A stretch of 6,657 nt of DNA, taken from contig CADBQF010000418.1 of the NCBI GenBank assembly GCA_902796705.1, forward strand, positions 1-6,657, given 5' to 3'. The position numbers and the translations under genes were made by a program. This document shows positions 1 through 5,962 of the stretch, piece after piece (positions within the stretch are counted from its first letter, which is position 1; each line of letters begins with the position of its first letter). The DNA is from Ruminococcus flavefaciens (GTDB lineage: Bacteria > Bacillota > Clostridia > Oscillospirales > Ruminococcaceae). Below the pieces are notes generated by a model. That model was not told the origin of the DNA. It was given only the letters and a program-made list of their open reading frames with translations, and searched no databases.

Positions 1-1563
1 CCACAGCATGGGGTAATTGTCTCTGTCCTCAGATATATCCACACGGAAGAAGTTATCCTCCGAGACTTTTTCGTAAAGCTTATCTCCTCCGTTTATGGCG
101 GCATCGATATATCTGTGTGCATCACGGGGAGTATTCGCACCATAGAGAATGGCAGCGAGCAGACACACGACAGAAGCCGCTGCTGTACACCAGACGCACG
201 CACGCCTGAAAGCTTTTCCGAGCTTTTTTCTTCTGAACAGATACCATGCAGCTATAAGGAATGCAGCGGCAATGCCTGCCTGAAGAGCGTAGTAGAGCAT
301 ATCTCTTGGGAAAGAGAAGAATTTCAGCTTGTCGTCGATCTTTTCCGGCAGGAGTGATATCACGCTGAATCCGGCTATCATCACCGCACAGAATCTCAGC
401 GAGAACGAAGCGTCCGCCTCTTCGTCGTCAATGGTCTGAGCCGTCATCATAGCCATTATGAGTATCGGCATATAGAACCACCTTGCATAGTACGAGGCAT
501 TGAATGTATAGAAAGCACTGTTGAGTATCGGTATGCAGGCGAATATGCCGCAGAGTGCGACTATCCTGACAGCCCAGTGCTTTTTTCTTGTACGGGCGAA
601 GGTGATTACTCCGGTCATGGAGAAGAGCGGGAGATATCCGGCGATAGATGACCATTTTCCGTGATCTGATTCAAAGAGGTTAGGTCTTGCCGGCACATCG
701 CACGGCATGAAGAAAGTCTGGATTATCCTTGCGACTCTCGTTCTGTCGTAGTAGAGGACCATGTTCTGTCCGTAGAGTCTTTCGTTTACACGGTAATTTC
801 CGAGTATCTCCATGATCGACGGGAGCAGGACGGCGGCGGCTATCATAGTGCCGAGTACGGCTTCGAGTGCGAGCAGGAAGAACTTGCTCCACGAAGTCCG
901 GAAGTCGCTGCATCTCATTCTGAATAAGTAGTATATCACAAGGAATACCGCCTGACCTGTGAAGAAATAATAATTTATCACAGCCATGAGTGCGACCGTC
1001 AGGGCGAAGACTCCACGGCGGCGGTTGTTGATATTCTCCTCCATAGCTATCAGCATCAGCGGAAAGAGTGCGGTCACGTCCTGGAAATGGTTGAAGAATA
1101 TGTTGTATATCTGGAATCCGGAGAATGCGTACAGCAAAGCACCGGTGAGAGCGGCATTCTTGCTCCTTACGAAACGCCTGATGTAAGCATAGGCGGTCAG
1201 TGAAGCCGTTCCGTGCTTCAGTGCGAGTATGAACGGGAGCGAATACGATATCAGTTTCCGTGGGAGAAGATATGTCAGGCTGAAGAAAGGACTTCCTATC
1301 AGATAGAACGAATACGAGGTGAGCAGATCAGAGCCTAAGTCGGTGTACCAGTTCCAGCCGAGATGACCGCTCCGGACGTTGTTGTTTATCAAAGTATAAA
1401 AAGGTATCTGCTGGGCGTTGAAATCGCCGTAATAAATAAAATATCCCCTGTCAGCGATCATTACGGGAATCACGGATATGAGCAGAGTAAAAAAGCCGAG
1501 CAGAAAAGCGGTCAGGTATTTTTCTTTTGTGTAACGGGAAATGTCCCTCTTAGTGAATGACAT
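1..1563 (-). CDS. YfhO-family multi-spanning membrane protein, probable GT-C-type glycosyltransferase (3' end outside window)
   Basis: An open frame of 521 codons runs without a stop from the ATG at 1563 to the window edge, so the C-terminus is missing. The start is set by GGAGG (1569-1573) 5 nt upstream. A basic N-terminus is followed by a hydrophobic segment (about residues 18-36) and then the YGDFNAQQIPFY motif (45-56), with Asp47 in the first extracellular loop, where GT-C enzymes usually carry a catalytic acid. Further hydrophobic spans lie near 105-127, 138-156, 164-174, 185-212, 227-252, 308-322, 332-350, 362-376, 390-404, 424-442 and 457-474. The YYARWFYMP motif (358-366) is characteristic of the YfhO family. 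Family members are usually 800-900 residues, so roughly 60% is seen. Known context: Bacillus subtilis YfhO is implicated in glycosylating lipoteichoic acid. The substrate here is unknown. Family assignment is fairly secure; the exact reaction is inferred. Confidence 0.85.
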   Translation of the reverse strand, partial: MSFTKRDISRYTKEKYLTAFLLGFFTLLISVIPVMIADRGYFIYYGDFNAQQIPFYTLINNNVRSGHLGWNWYTDLGSDLLTSYSFYLIGSPFFSLTYLLPRKLISYSLPFILALKHGTASLTAYAYIRRFVRSKNAALTGALLYAFSGFQIYNIFFNHFQDVTALFPLMLIAMEENINNRRRGVFALTVALMAVINYYFFTGQAVFLVIYYLFRMRCSDFRTSWSKFFLLALEAVLGTMIAAAVLLPSIMEILGNYRVNERLYGQNMVLYYDRTRVARIIQTFFMPCDVPARPNLFESDHGKWSSIAGYLPLFSMTGVITFARTRKKHWAVRIVALCGIFACIPILNSAFYTFNASYYARWFYMPILIMAMMTAQTIDDEEADASFSLRFCAVMIAGFSVISLLPEKIDDKLKFFSFPRDMLYYALQAGIAAAFLIAAWYLFRRKKLGKAFRRACVWCTAAASVVCLLAAILYGANTPRDAHRYIDAAINGGDKLYEKVSEDNFFRVDISEDRDNYPMLW

Positions 1564-1608
1564 ATTTGCCTCCGGGATAATTTACATGAAAAATATTAAT
1601 CATTATTT

Positions 1609-1617
1609 ATTATAACA
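1609..1617 (-). promoter_or_regulatory. Extended -10 promoter for the YfhO-family gene
   Basis: Read on the minus strand, TGTTATAAT is a perfect TATAAT -10 (1609-1614) with the TG extension (1616-1617). The hexamer 17 nt upstream, TTTTAT, is a poor -35, as is common for extended -10 promoters. Transcription would start near 1602, giving a leader of about 40 nt before the ATG at 1563. The site lies in very AT-rich DNA, so some chance matches are expected. Confidence 0.5.
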
Positions 1618-1707
1618 CATACTTCAAAAAAATAAAAGCCTTTTTCAAAAAATTCCTGCCCTGAGAAATTATTTTTTATTAATTATCATAATTCAGTGGA
1701 AATCTTG

Positions 1708-1719
1708 TCACATTTGTGA
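1708..1719. promoter_or_regulatory. Inverted repeat TCACA-N2-TGTGA overlapping the desulfurase promoter (possible operator)
   Basis: Two perfect 5-base arms (1708-1712 and 1715-1719) are separated by TT. The right arm includes the TGA of the extended -10 element at 1717-1725, so a protein bound here would touch the promoter core. No regulator gene is in the window, and arms this short can arise by chance in AT-rich DNA. Operator function is an inference. Confidence 0.25.
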
Positions 1720-1725
1720 TATAAT
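1717..1725 (+). promoter_or_regulatory. Extended -10 promoter for the desulfurase-thiI operon
   Basis: TGATATAAT combines a perfect TATAAT (1720-1725) with a TG extension (1717-1718). The correctly spaced upstream hexamer, TGGAAA (1697-1702, 17-nt spacer), is weak. Transcription would begin near 1732, giving a leader of about 25 nt to the ATG at 1757. The leader is too short to hold a riboswitch, so any control would act at initiation. Confidence 0.6.
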
Positions 1726-1744
1726 ATATAGGATACCAGAGTAG

Positions 1745-1749
1745 AGGAG
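1745..1749 (+). promoter_or_regulatory. Ribosome binding site that fixes the desulfurase start
   Basis: AGGAG lies 7 nt before the ATG at 1757, an ideal spacing. An in-frame TTG at 1751 would sit only 1 nt from this site and could not use it. Starting at the ATG also gives the family-typical N-terminus MSVYLDNAATT. Confidence 0.85.
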
Positions 1750-1756
1750 TTTGAAA

Positions 1757-2890
1757 ATGTCAGTATATCTTGATAATGCTGCCACTACTAAGCCGTGTGA
1801 AGAAGCGGTGAAGGCAGCAGTTGACGCTATGACGGTAAATTTCGGAAATCCGTCATCTCTGCACAGAGCCGGTCTCGATGCACAGCTCTGCATGGACAAG
1901 GCAAGGAAGATCATCGCCGGTACTGTCGGTGTGCAGGAGGAGTGTCTGTATTTTACCTCCGGTGCGACTGAGAGCAATAATCTCGCACTGAGAGGGATAG
2001 CTGCGGCTTACGGACGCAGAAAGAAAAAGATAGTCATATCATCTGTGGAACACGCTTCTGTAGATGAAACAGCTTCGGCACTTGAAAAGGAAGGATTCAC
2101 GATAGTCCGTGTCGCTCCGAGGGAGGACGGAAGATTTTATGCCGCCGACTTTGCCGATGCCTGTGATGAAGATACCTGTCTCGTCAGCATGATGTATGTC
2201 AATAACGAGACAGGCTATATAATGCCTGTACGTGAAGCTTTCAGCCTTATCAGGCGGAAGTTCCCGGATATCATAACACATTCCGACTGTGTGCAGGCAT
2301 ACATGAAGCTCCCTGTCAGAGCGAAGGCACTCGGAGCAGACCTTATCTCGCTGAGTTCACATAAGATACACGGCGTAAAGGGCGTAGGAGCTTTGTACAT
2401 TAAAAAGGGCGTGAGAGTCGTTCCGGTCATCACCGGCGGAAAACAGGAAAAAGGCATACGCTCCGGAACTGAGAGCGTGCCTCTCATAGCTGCATTCGGA
2501 GCAGCCGCCGAAAAGCTCTCAAAGACGATCGACGAGAGATACGAAAGACTCACGGAACTTAAAAGCTATCTGCTCGGCAGACTGTCCGGTCTGGACGGCA
2601 TCACGGTCAATTCACCGGAGGACGCATCACCTTACATACTCAACATATCAGTCACCGGAAAACGCTCGGAGATAATGCTCCACTTCCTTGAAAGCTGCGG
2701 AGTATACGTTTCGAGCGGTTCTGCCTGTTCAAAGGGACAGCAGAGCGGCGTACTCGGTCAGTTCGGCATAACAGGCGAACGTGCGGACGGTGCTGTACGC
2801 ATCAGTATGTCAGCAGAAACTACGGAGGCTGAACTCGATATCCTCGCAGACGCTCTTGCGGAGGGCATCGAAAAGGTCAGGGGCAAATAA
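1757..2890 (+). CDS. Cysteine desulfurase (NifS/IscS-like, NifZ-type partner of ThiI)
   Basis: This 377-residue cytoplasmic PLP enzyme converts L-cysteine to alanine and holds the released sulfur as a persulfide. Visible family marks are YLDNAATT (4-11), SGATESNN (68-75), the cofactor-stacking His99 in VEHAS, NNETG (149-153), Asp177 in HSDCVQA (usually HVDAVQ), the PLP lysine Lys203 in SSHKIHGVKG, GIRSGT (233-238) and the catalytic Cys324 in SSGSACSKGQQSG. Length is normal for the family and no key residue is missing. It lies 35 bp upstream of thiI on the same strand, with no terminator between. In Bacillus subtilis the equivalent pair is NifZ-ThiI, in which the desulfurase feeds sulfur to ThiI for 4-thiouridine. 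No iscU-like scaffold gene is adjacent, which favours a tRNA-thiolation role over general Fe-S assembly. The enzyme class is firm; the dedicated partner role is inferred from context. Confidence 0.95.
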   Translation: MSVYLDNAATTKPCEEAVKAAVDAMTVNFGNPSSLHRAGLDAQLCMDKARKIIAGTVGVQEECLYFTSGATESNNLALRGIAAAYGRRKKKIVISSVEHASVDETASALEKEGFTIVRVAPREDGRFYAADFADACDEDTCLVSMMYVNNETGYIMPVREAFSLIRRKFPDIITHSDCVQAYMKLPVRAKALGADLISLSSHKIHGVKGVGALYIKKGVRVVPVITGGKQEKGIRSGTESVPLIAAFGAAAEKLSKTIDERYERLTELKSYLLGRLSGLDGITVNSPEDASPYILNISVTGKRSEIMLHFLESCGVYVSSGSACSKGQQSGVLGQFGITGERADGAVRISMSAETTEAELDILADALAEGIEKVRGK

Positions 2891-2895
2891 GATAC

Positions 2896-2909
2896 ACTAT
2901 TATAATAGT
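2896..2909. repeat. 14-bp perfect palindrome in the desulfurase-thiI gap
   Basis: ACTATTATAATAGT reads the same on both strands and occupies the middle of the 35-bp gap. It contains a perfect TATAAT (2901-2906), but no -35-like hexamer lies at the right distance upstream (CAGGGG at 2878-2883). It is made almost wholly of A-T pairs with no loop and no T tail, so it is unlikely to terminate transcription. A minor internal promoter or mRNA-processing element is possible; chance is also plausible. Confidence 0.3.
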
Positions 2910-2925
2910 ATACAGGAGAAGATAT

Positions 2926-4104
2926 ATGAAAGAGATCATACTTGTAAAATACGGCGAAATGGCTCTCAAGGGCCTTAACAAGAAGACATTCGAGGATATG
3001 CTCGTGAAGAATATCAAACGCAGGATAAAGCCGCTCGGCCGTTTCCAGCTCACAAGTGCCCAGTCAACTACATACATCGAACCTCTCGATGACGATATCG
3101 ACCTTGAAGAAGTCGTTGACAGAGTAGGCAAGATCTTCGGTATAGCAGCACTCTGCCGTGCCTGCGTGTGCGAAAAGGATTTTGAAGATATCACAGCTAA
3201 GAGCATGGATTATCTTGACGATATCCTCAGCCGTGCAAAGACCTTCAAGGTAACTGCGAAGCGTGCTGACAAGGCTTTCCCGATGAAGTCGCCGGAGATA
3301 TGTATGGAACTCGGCGGAAAGCTCCTTGAAAAGTTCAGCCACCTCAAGGTCGATGTCAAAGAGCCGGAAGTCACTGTTACGGTAGAGATACGTGATACGA
3401 ACGCCTACGTTCATGCGGAGAATATCAAGGGAGCAGGCGGTCTTCCTGTCGGAAGCAGCGGAAAGGCACTCCTCCTTCTCTCAGGCGGAATCGACAGTCC
3501 CGTTGCCGGCTGGATGATGGCAAAAAGAGGAATACACATCGCAGCGATACACTATGTAAGCCCTCCGTACACATCAGACAGAGCCCAGCTCAAAGTTGAA
3601 CAGCTCTGCCAGAAGCTCACACCGTACTGCGGCGGCATAGCGTTCTACTGCGTGCCTTTCACCGAGATACAGGAAGCCATAAAGGATAACTGCCCGGAGG
3701 AATTCTTCACGATAATCATGCGTCGTCTTATGATGGAGATCGCCCAGAGGATAGCCGCAAAGGACAACTGCCTTGCACTTATCACAGGCGAGAGCGTCGG
3801 ACAGGTGGCCAGCCAGACTATGGCAGCTATGGCCTGCACCGATGCCGTGTGCAGGATACCCGTTCTTCGTCCGTGCGTCGGTATGGACAAGACCGAGATA
3901 ATCGAGATAGCACGTAAAATAGATACATTCGAGACTTCTATCCAGCCCTATGAGGACTGCTGCACTGTCTTTACCCCACGCCACCCGAAGGTAAGACCGC
4001 AGCTTGCTGACATAGAAAAAGCACAGAACAGCTTCGATTTTGAGCCGCTCATAGAAAAGGCTGTTGCCGGAACTGAAATGAAAACATTTAATGTCGAAGA
4101 TTAA
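2926..4104 (+). CDS. thiI: tRNA uridine 4-sulfurtransferase ThiI (rhodanese-less form)
   Basis: ThiI uses ATP to adenylate uridine 8 of tRNA and then inserts sulfur to form 4-thiouridine; in many bacteria it also helps make the thiamin thiazole. The 392-residue protein begins KEIILVKYGEMALKGLNK, the usual ThiI N-terminus, followed by a ferredoxin-like region and THUMP domain (about 1-165), then the PP-loop ATPase domain with SGGIDS (186-191) and GESVGQVASQT (288-298). The motif YEDCCTVFTP (342-351) carries Cys345-Cys346, matching the position of E. coli Cys344. The protein ends about 45 residues later, so the C-terminal rhodanese domain of E. coli ThiI is absent, as is normal in Firmicutes. 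AGGAG (2914-2918) is 7 nt from the ATG. An unusual CxxCxC cluster lies at 77-82. The upstream desulfurase is the likely sulfur donor, and a terminator follows the stop codon directly. Confidence 0.96.
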   Translation: MKEIILVKYGEMALKGLNKKTFEDMLVKNIKRRIKPLGRFQLTSAQSTTYIEPLDDDIDLEEVVDRVGKIFGIAALCRACVCEKDFEDITAKSMDYLDDILSRAKTFKVTAKRADKAFPMKSPEICMELGGKLLEKFSHLKVDVKEPEVTVTVEIRDTNAYVHAENIKGAGGLPVGSSGKALLLLSGGIDSPVAGWMMAKRGIHIAAIHYVSPPYTSDRAQLKVEQLCQKLTPYCGGIAFYCVPFTEIQEAIKDNCPEEFFTIIMRRLMMEIAQRIAAKDNCLALITGESVGQVASQTMAAMACTDAVCRIPVLRPCVGMDKTEIIEIARKIDTFETSIQPYEDCCTVFTPRHPKVRPQLADIEKAQNSFDFEPLIEKAVAGTEMKTFNVED

Positions 4105-4105
4105 G

Positions 4106-4131
4106 CGATTTTTTACAAAAATCGTTTGTTT
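4106..4131 (+). terminator. Rho-independent terminator after thiI
   Basis: An 8-bp perfect stem (CGATTTTT at 4106-4113 with AAAAATCG at 4117-4124) closes a 3-nt loop (TAC) and runs into TTTGTTT (4125-4131). It begins 2 nt after the thiI stop codon. The stem has only two G-C pairs, so termination may be partial, but position and T tract fit an intrinsic terminator closing the desulfurase-thiI unit. Confidence 0.7.
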
Positions 4132-4177
4132 AAAATGTGCAAAAACAATAATAGACCAGTACTTCATAAGGTCAAAA

Positions 4178-4198
4178 TTCTGATATTTTTATCACGAA
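4178..4198. repeat. Imperfect dyad just upstream of the sortase promoter
   Basis: TTCTGATA (4178-4185) pairs with TATCA-C-GAA (4190-4198) across a TTTT centre, with one bulged C. It ends 2 nt before the -35 hexamer at 4200, a location suited to a regulator-binding site. The core arms are only 5 bases before the bulge and AT-rich, so this is weak evidence. Confidence 0.2.
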
Positions 4199-4199
4199 C

Positions 4200-4229
4200 T
4201 TGACAAAACTGTATGAAATGTTGTACAAT
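4200..4229 (+). promoter_or_regulatory. Sigma-A-type promoter of the sortase operon
   Basis: A perfect TTGACA -35 (4200-4205) and a TACAAT -10 (4224-4229, five of six matches) are separated by 18 nt. The expected start is near 4236, giving a leader of about 77 nt before the preferred ATG at 4313. This is the strongest promoter in the window and makes the sortase pair independent of thiI. Confidence 0.75.
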
Positions 4230-4294
4230 AAGTAGAATGATGATAAGAGAGCAGACTGCCAGAAATGCGGGGAAGCTCAGTTACTTTCTCTGCC

Positions 4295-4301
4295 GGAGGG
4301 G
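4295..4301 (+). promoter_or_regulatory. Ribosome binding site supporting the sortase start at 4313
   Basis: GGAGGGG ends 11 nt before the ATG at 4313 (13 nt if only GGAGG pairs). The spacing is somewhat long but workable. The other in-frame ATG, at 4265, has no comparable site upstream and would add 16 residues without family resemblance. Confidence 0.6.
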
Positions 4302-4312
4302 ATATTTTTCAG

Positions 4313-5959
4313 ATGAGTGATAATTTTAACGATATAGTGCCGGAAGATCCGCAGGTAAGATCAGACAGGGTAAAGGCTATCCGGAATGCCGTCCGGCGTG
4401 AAGAGGAGGAAGCGTGGGAAGATGAACTCTCCATGCGTATCTCCAAGAGAGTCCGCAGCGTCAGGAGCAGCCGCATGGATGCCGCAGAAAGCATCATCGA
4501 CGAACTCGACAGCCGTGCAGCAGAAGAAGCCGAAGCCGCTGACAAGGCAGCACAGACTGCCGGCGAAGAAGCAGGATATGCTGCCGAAGTGGACAAGCTC
4601 CTCGATCAGATCGCTCCCGACCGGCCGGAATTCGCTCCGCCGGAAAAGCGTGACTATACTCCGCATAATCACTTCAAGCCGTCAGCTCCCGTGAGCCATG
4701 AGTATATCCCGCCGGAAGAACCTGTCAGGACTATTGATGATACGGCAGGGAGAAATATCTCACAGCAGCCGAAACCGCTCAGACCGCTGAAAAAACTCGC
4801 TCCGCTGAAAAGGACGACTCCTTCAGACGGACAGCGGAACGAAGCTGTAGTCCGTGAGCAGCCGCCGGTGCCGGAGTACGCTCCGCCCCCGTATCCGCCA
4901 AAGAGGAAGAAAAAGAAGAAGAAAAAGAAGAAGTCGCTCGGACAGCGTTTCCTCGGCCTCTTCCCGCAGAAAAATGACGGCGTAGCCGAAAGACTGCGAA
5001 AACTCGTCTTCCTCGGTTCGATCATAGCTATCGTGGTGTGCGGATATATGGTAGGCGACTATTATATCGACCTCTGGCACAGCAAGAGGCAGAATCAGGA
5101 GATCATGGAGATCTACAACACCTACTCCACAAAGCAGGACGTTGAAGACAATGCGAGCAGCTACAACAACGAGGACTACTCAAAGAACTACTTCATGCTT
5201 GCCGGTGCTAAAAAGCTCCTTGATATAAACAAGGAGGTCGTAGGAGTCATCAGTATACCTGATACGCTCGTAAACAATCCTGTGATGCAGTCGAAGAACA
5301 ACGACAAGTACCTCGATCAGGATATCAGGGGAGGAGAGGCCCGTGCGGGTGAGATCTTCCTCGACTACAGAAATAATTTCGACAAGGTAAAGGACGGAAA
5401 GCTCACAGTGGCAAATTCCGATAACCTCGTCATCTACGGCCATAATATGGCTAACGATACGATGTTCGGAAGCCTTAAATACTATCAGCGTAATGAGAAT
5501 TACTATGAGGAGCATCCGATAATCTACCTCAACTCGAACTATGAGTGCTATGTCTACAAGATATTCGCTTTCTTCATTCTTGATGCAGCAGATGACTCTG
5601 ATACAAAGTACGACTGCTGGAACAAGCTCAACTTCGATGATGAAGACGATTTCTATGATTTCGTCAACGAGGCTAAGAAGAGGACTATACGCACGAACGA
5701 TGTCGATGTAAAATACGGCGACAAGCTCATAACTCTGTCCACCTGCAATACTATCCTTGGCGACAGAGGAAGACTCATCGTTATGGCAAGACTCGTCCGT
5801 GACGGAGAAAATCTCCTTGAAGGCACTCAGAACAGCAAAGCCAATACAAACATAAAATGGCCGAATCTTTACTATCAGAACAAATCGGCAAGCAGATATG
5901 ACCCCGATGCGAAGTTTGTTCCCTACGGGCCTGCAAAAACTGATGAAACCGAGGAATAA
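4313..5959 (+). CDS. srtB: Class B sortase with long disordered cytoplasmic N-terminal region
   Basis: Sortases are membrane cysteine transpeptidases that cut a sorting signal and join the protein to peptidoglycan or another acceptor. The C-terminal half (about 295-500) is a class B sortase domain: His377 in VIYGHNMAND, Cys478 in TLSTC, and Arg487 in RGRLIVMARL form the catalytic set. A single membrane span lies at about 231-251. Before it are about 230 residues predicted cytoplasmic: a charged, Ala/Glu-rich helix-like part (20-100), a Pro-rich part (100-196), then nine lysines in a row (199-207) and a basic stretch reaching the membrane, consistent with the positive-inside rule. Usual class B sortases have about 220-280 residues, so at 548 this one is about twice the normal size. 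A tail of about 45 residues follows the domain. It heads an operon with a second sortase 3 bp downstream. The enzyme class is secure; substrate and N-terminal role are unknown. Confidence 0.92.
   Translation: MSDNFNDIVPEDPQVRSDRVKAIRNAVRREEEEAWEDELSMRISKRVRSVRSSRMDAAESIIDELDSRAAEEAEAADKAAQTAGEEAGYAAEVDKLLDQIAPDRPEFAPPEKRDYTPHNHFKPSAPVSHEYIPPEEPVRTIDDTAGRNISQQPKPLRPLKKLAPLKRTTPSDGQRNEAVVREQPPVPEYAPPPYPPKRKKKKKKKKKSLGQRFLGLFPQKNDGVAERLRKLVFLGSIIAIVVCGYMVGDYYIDLWHSKRQNQEIMEIYNTYSTKQDVEDNASSYNNEDYSKNYFMLAGAKKLLDINKEVVGVISIPDTLVNNPVMQSKNNDKYLDQDIRGGEARAGEIFLDYRNNFDKVKDGKLTVANSDNLVIYGHNMANDTMFGSLKYYQRNENYYEEHPIIYLNSNYECYVYKIFAFFILDAADDSDTKYDCWNKLNFDDEDDFYDFVNEAKKRTIRTNDVDVKYGDKLITLSTCNTILGDRGRLIVMARLVRDGENLLEGTQNSKANTNIKWPNLYYQNKSASRYDPDAKFVPYGPAKTDETEE
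4907..4930 (+). repeat. Two perfect 12-bp tandem copies in the poly-lysine tract
   Basis: AAGAAAAAGAAG occurs twice head to tail (4907-4918, 4919-4930), followed by another AAG, inside a 34-nt run of purines only (4900-4933). It encodes lysines 200-206 of the run in the first sortase. The 12-bp unit keeps the frame, so gain or loss of a unit would change lysine count by four without a frameshift; the internal A5 runs could slip out of frame. Confidence 0.8.
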
Positions 5960-5962
5960 GCT

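Noticed and set aside
115..1560. Several short open frames on both strands (for example plus 115-357 and 1363-1560, minus 428-655 and 680-913) within the YfhO gene
   Set aside because: All overlap one uninterrupted 521-codon minus-strand frame with strong family motifs, and none shows a ribosome binding site or a recognisable product.
1618..1704. AT-rich stretch in the divergent gap, examined for terminators, small RNAs or an origin-like element
   Set aside because: A and T runs are present but no stable stem, no repeated box and no coding frame could be supported.
1705..1725. TTGTCA (1705-1710) with TATAAT (1720-1725) as a classical -35/-10 pair
   Set aside because: The spacer is only 9 nt, far below the 16-18 nt needed; the TG-extended -10 explains the promoter better.
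1751..1756. TTG start for the cysteine desulfurase, two codons earlier
   Set aside because: The AGGAG site would be only 1 nt away, and the ATG at 1757 has correct spacing and the usual family N-terminus.
3574..4167. A 197-codon open frame on the minus strand opposite the 3' half of thiI
   Set aside because: It is fully antisense to the conserved PP-loop domain of ThiI, has no recognisable domain, and its reading reflects codon bias of the real gene.
4154..4173. GACC...GGTC pairing in the thiI-sortase gap, as a possible RNA hairpin
   Set aside because: Only 4 bp of stem around a 12-nt loop, located upstream of the mapped promoter, so it would not be in the sortase leader.
4265..4312. Upstream in-frame ATG for the first sortase, adding 16 residues
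   Set aside because: There is no usable ribosome binding site before 4265, while GGAGGGG precedes the ATG at 4313. It remains possible but less likely.
4386..5080. Alternative frames on both strands over the low-complexity part of the first sortase (for example minus 4669-5025 with a poly-Phe run)
   Set aside because: The poly-Phe and Ser/Gly-rich readings are antisense shadows of the Lys and Pro tracts.
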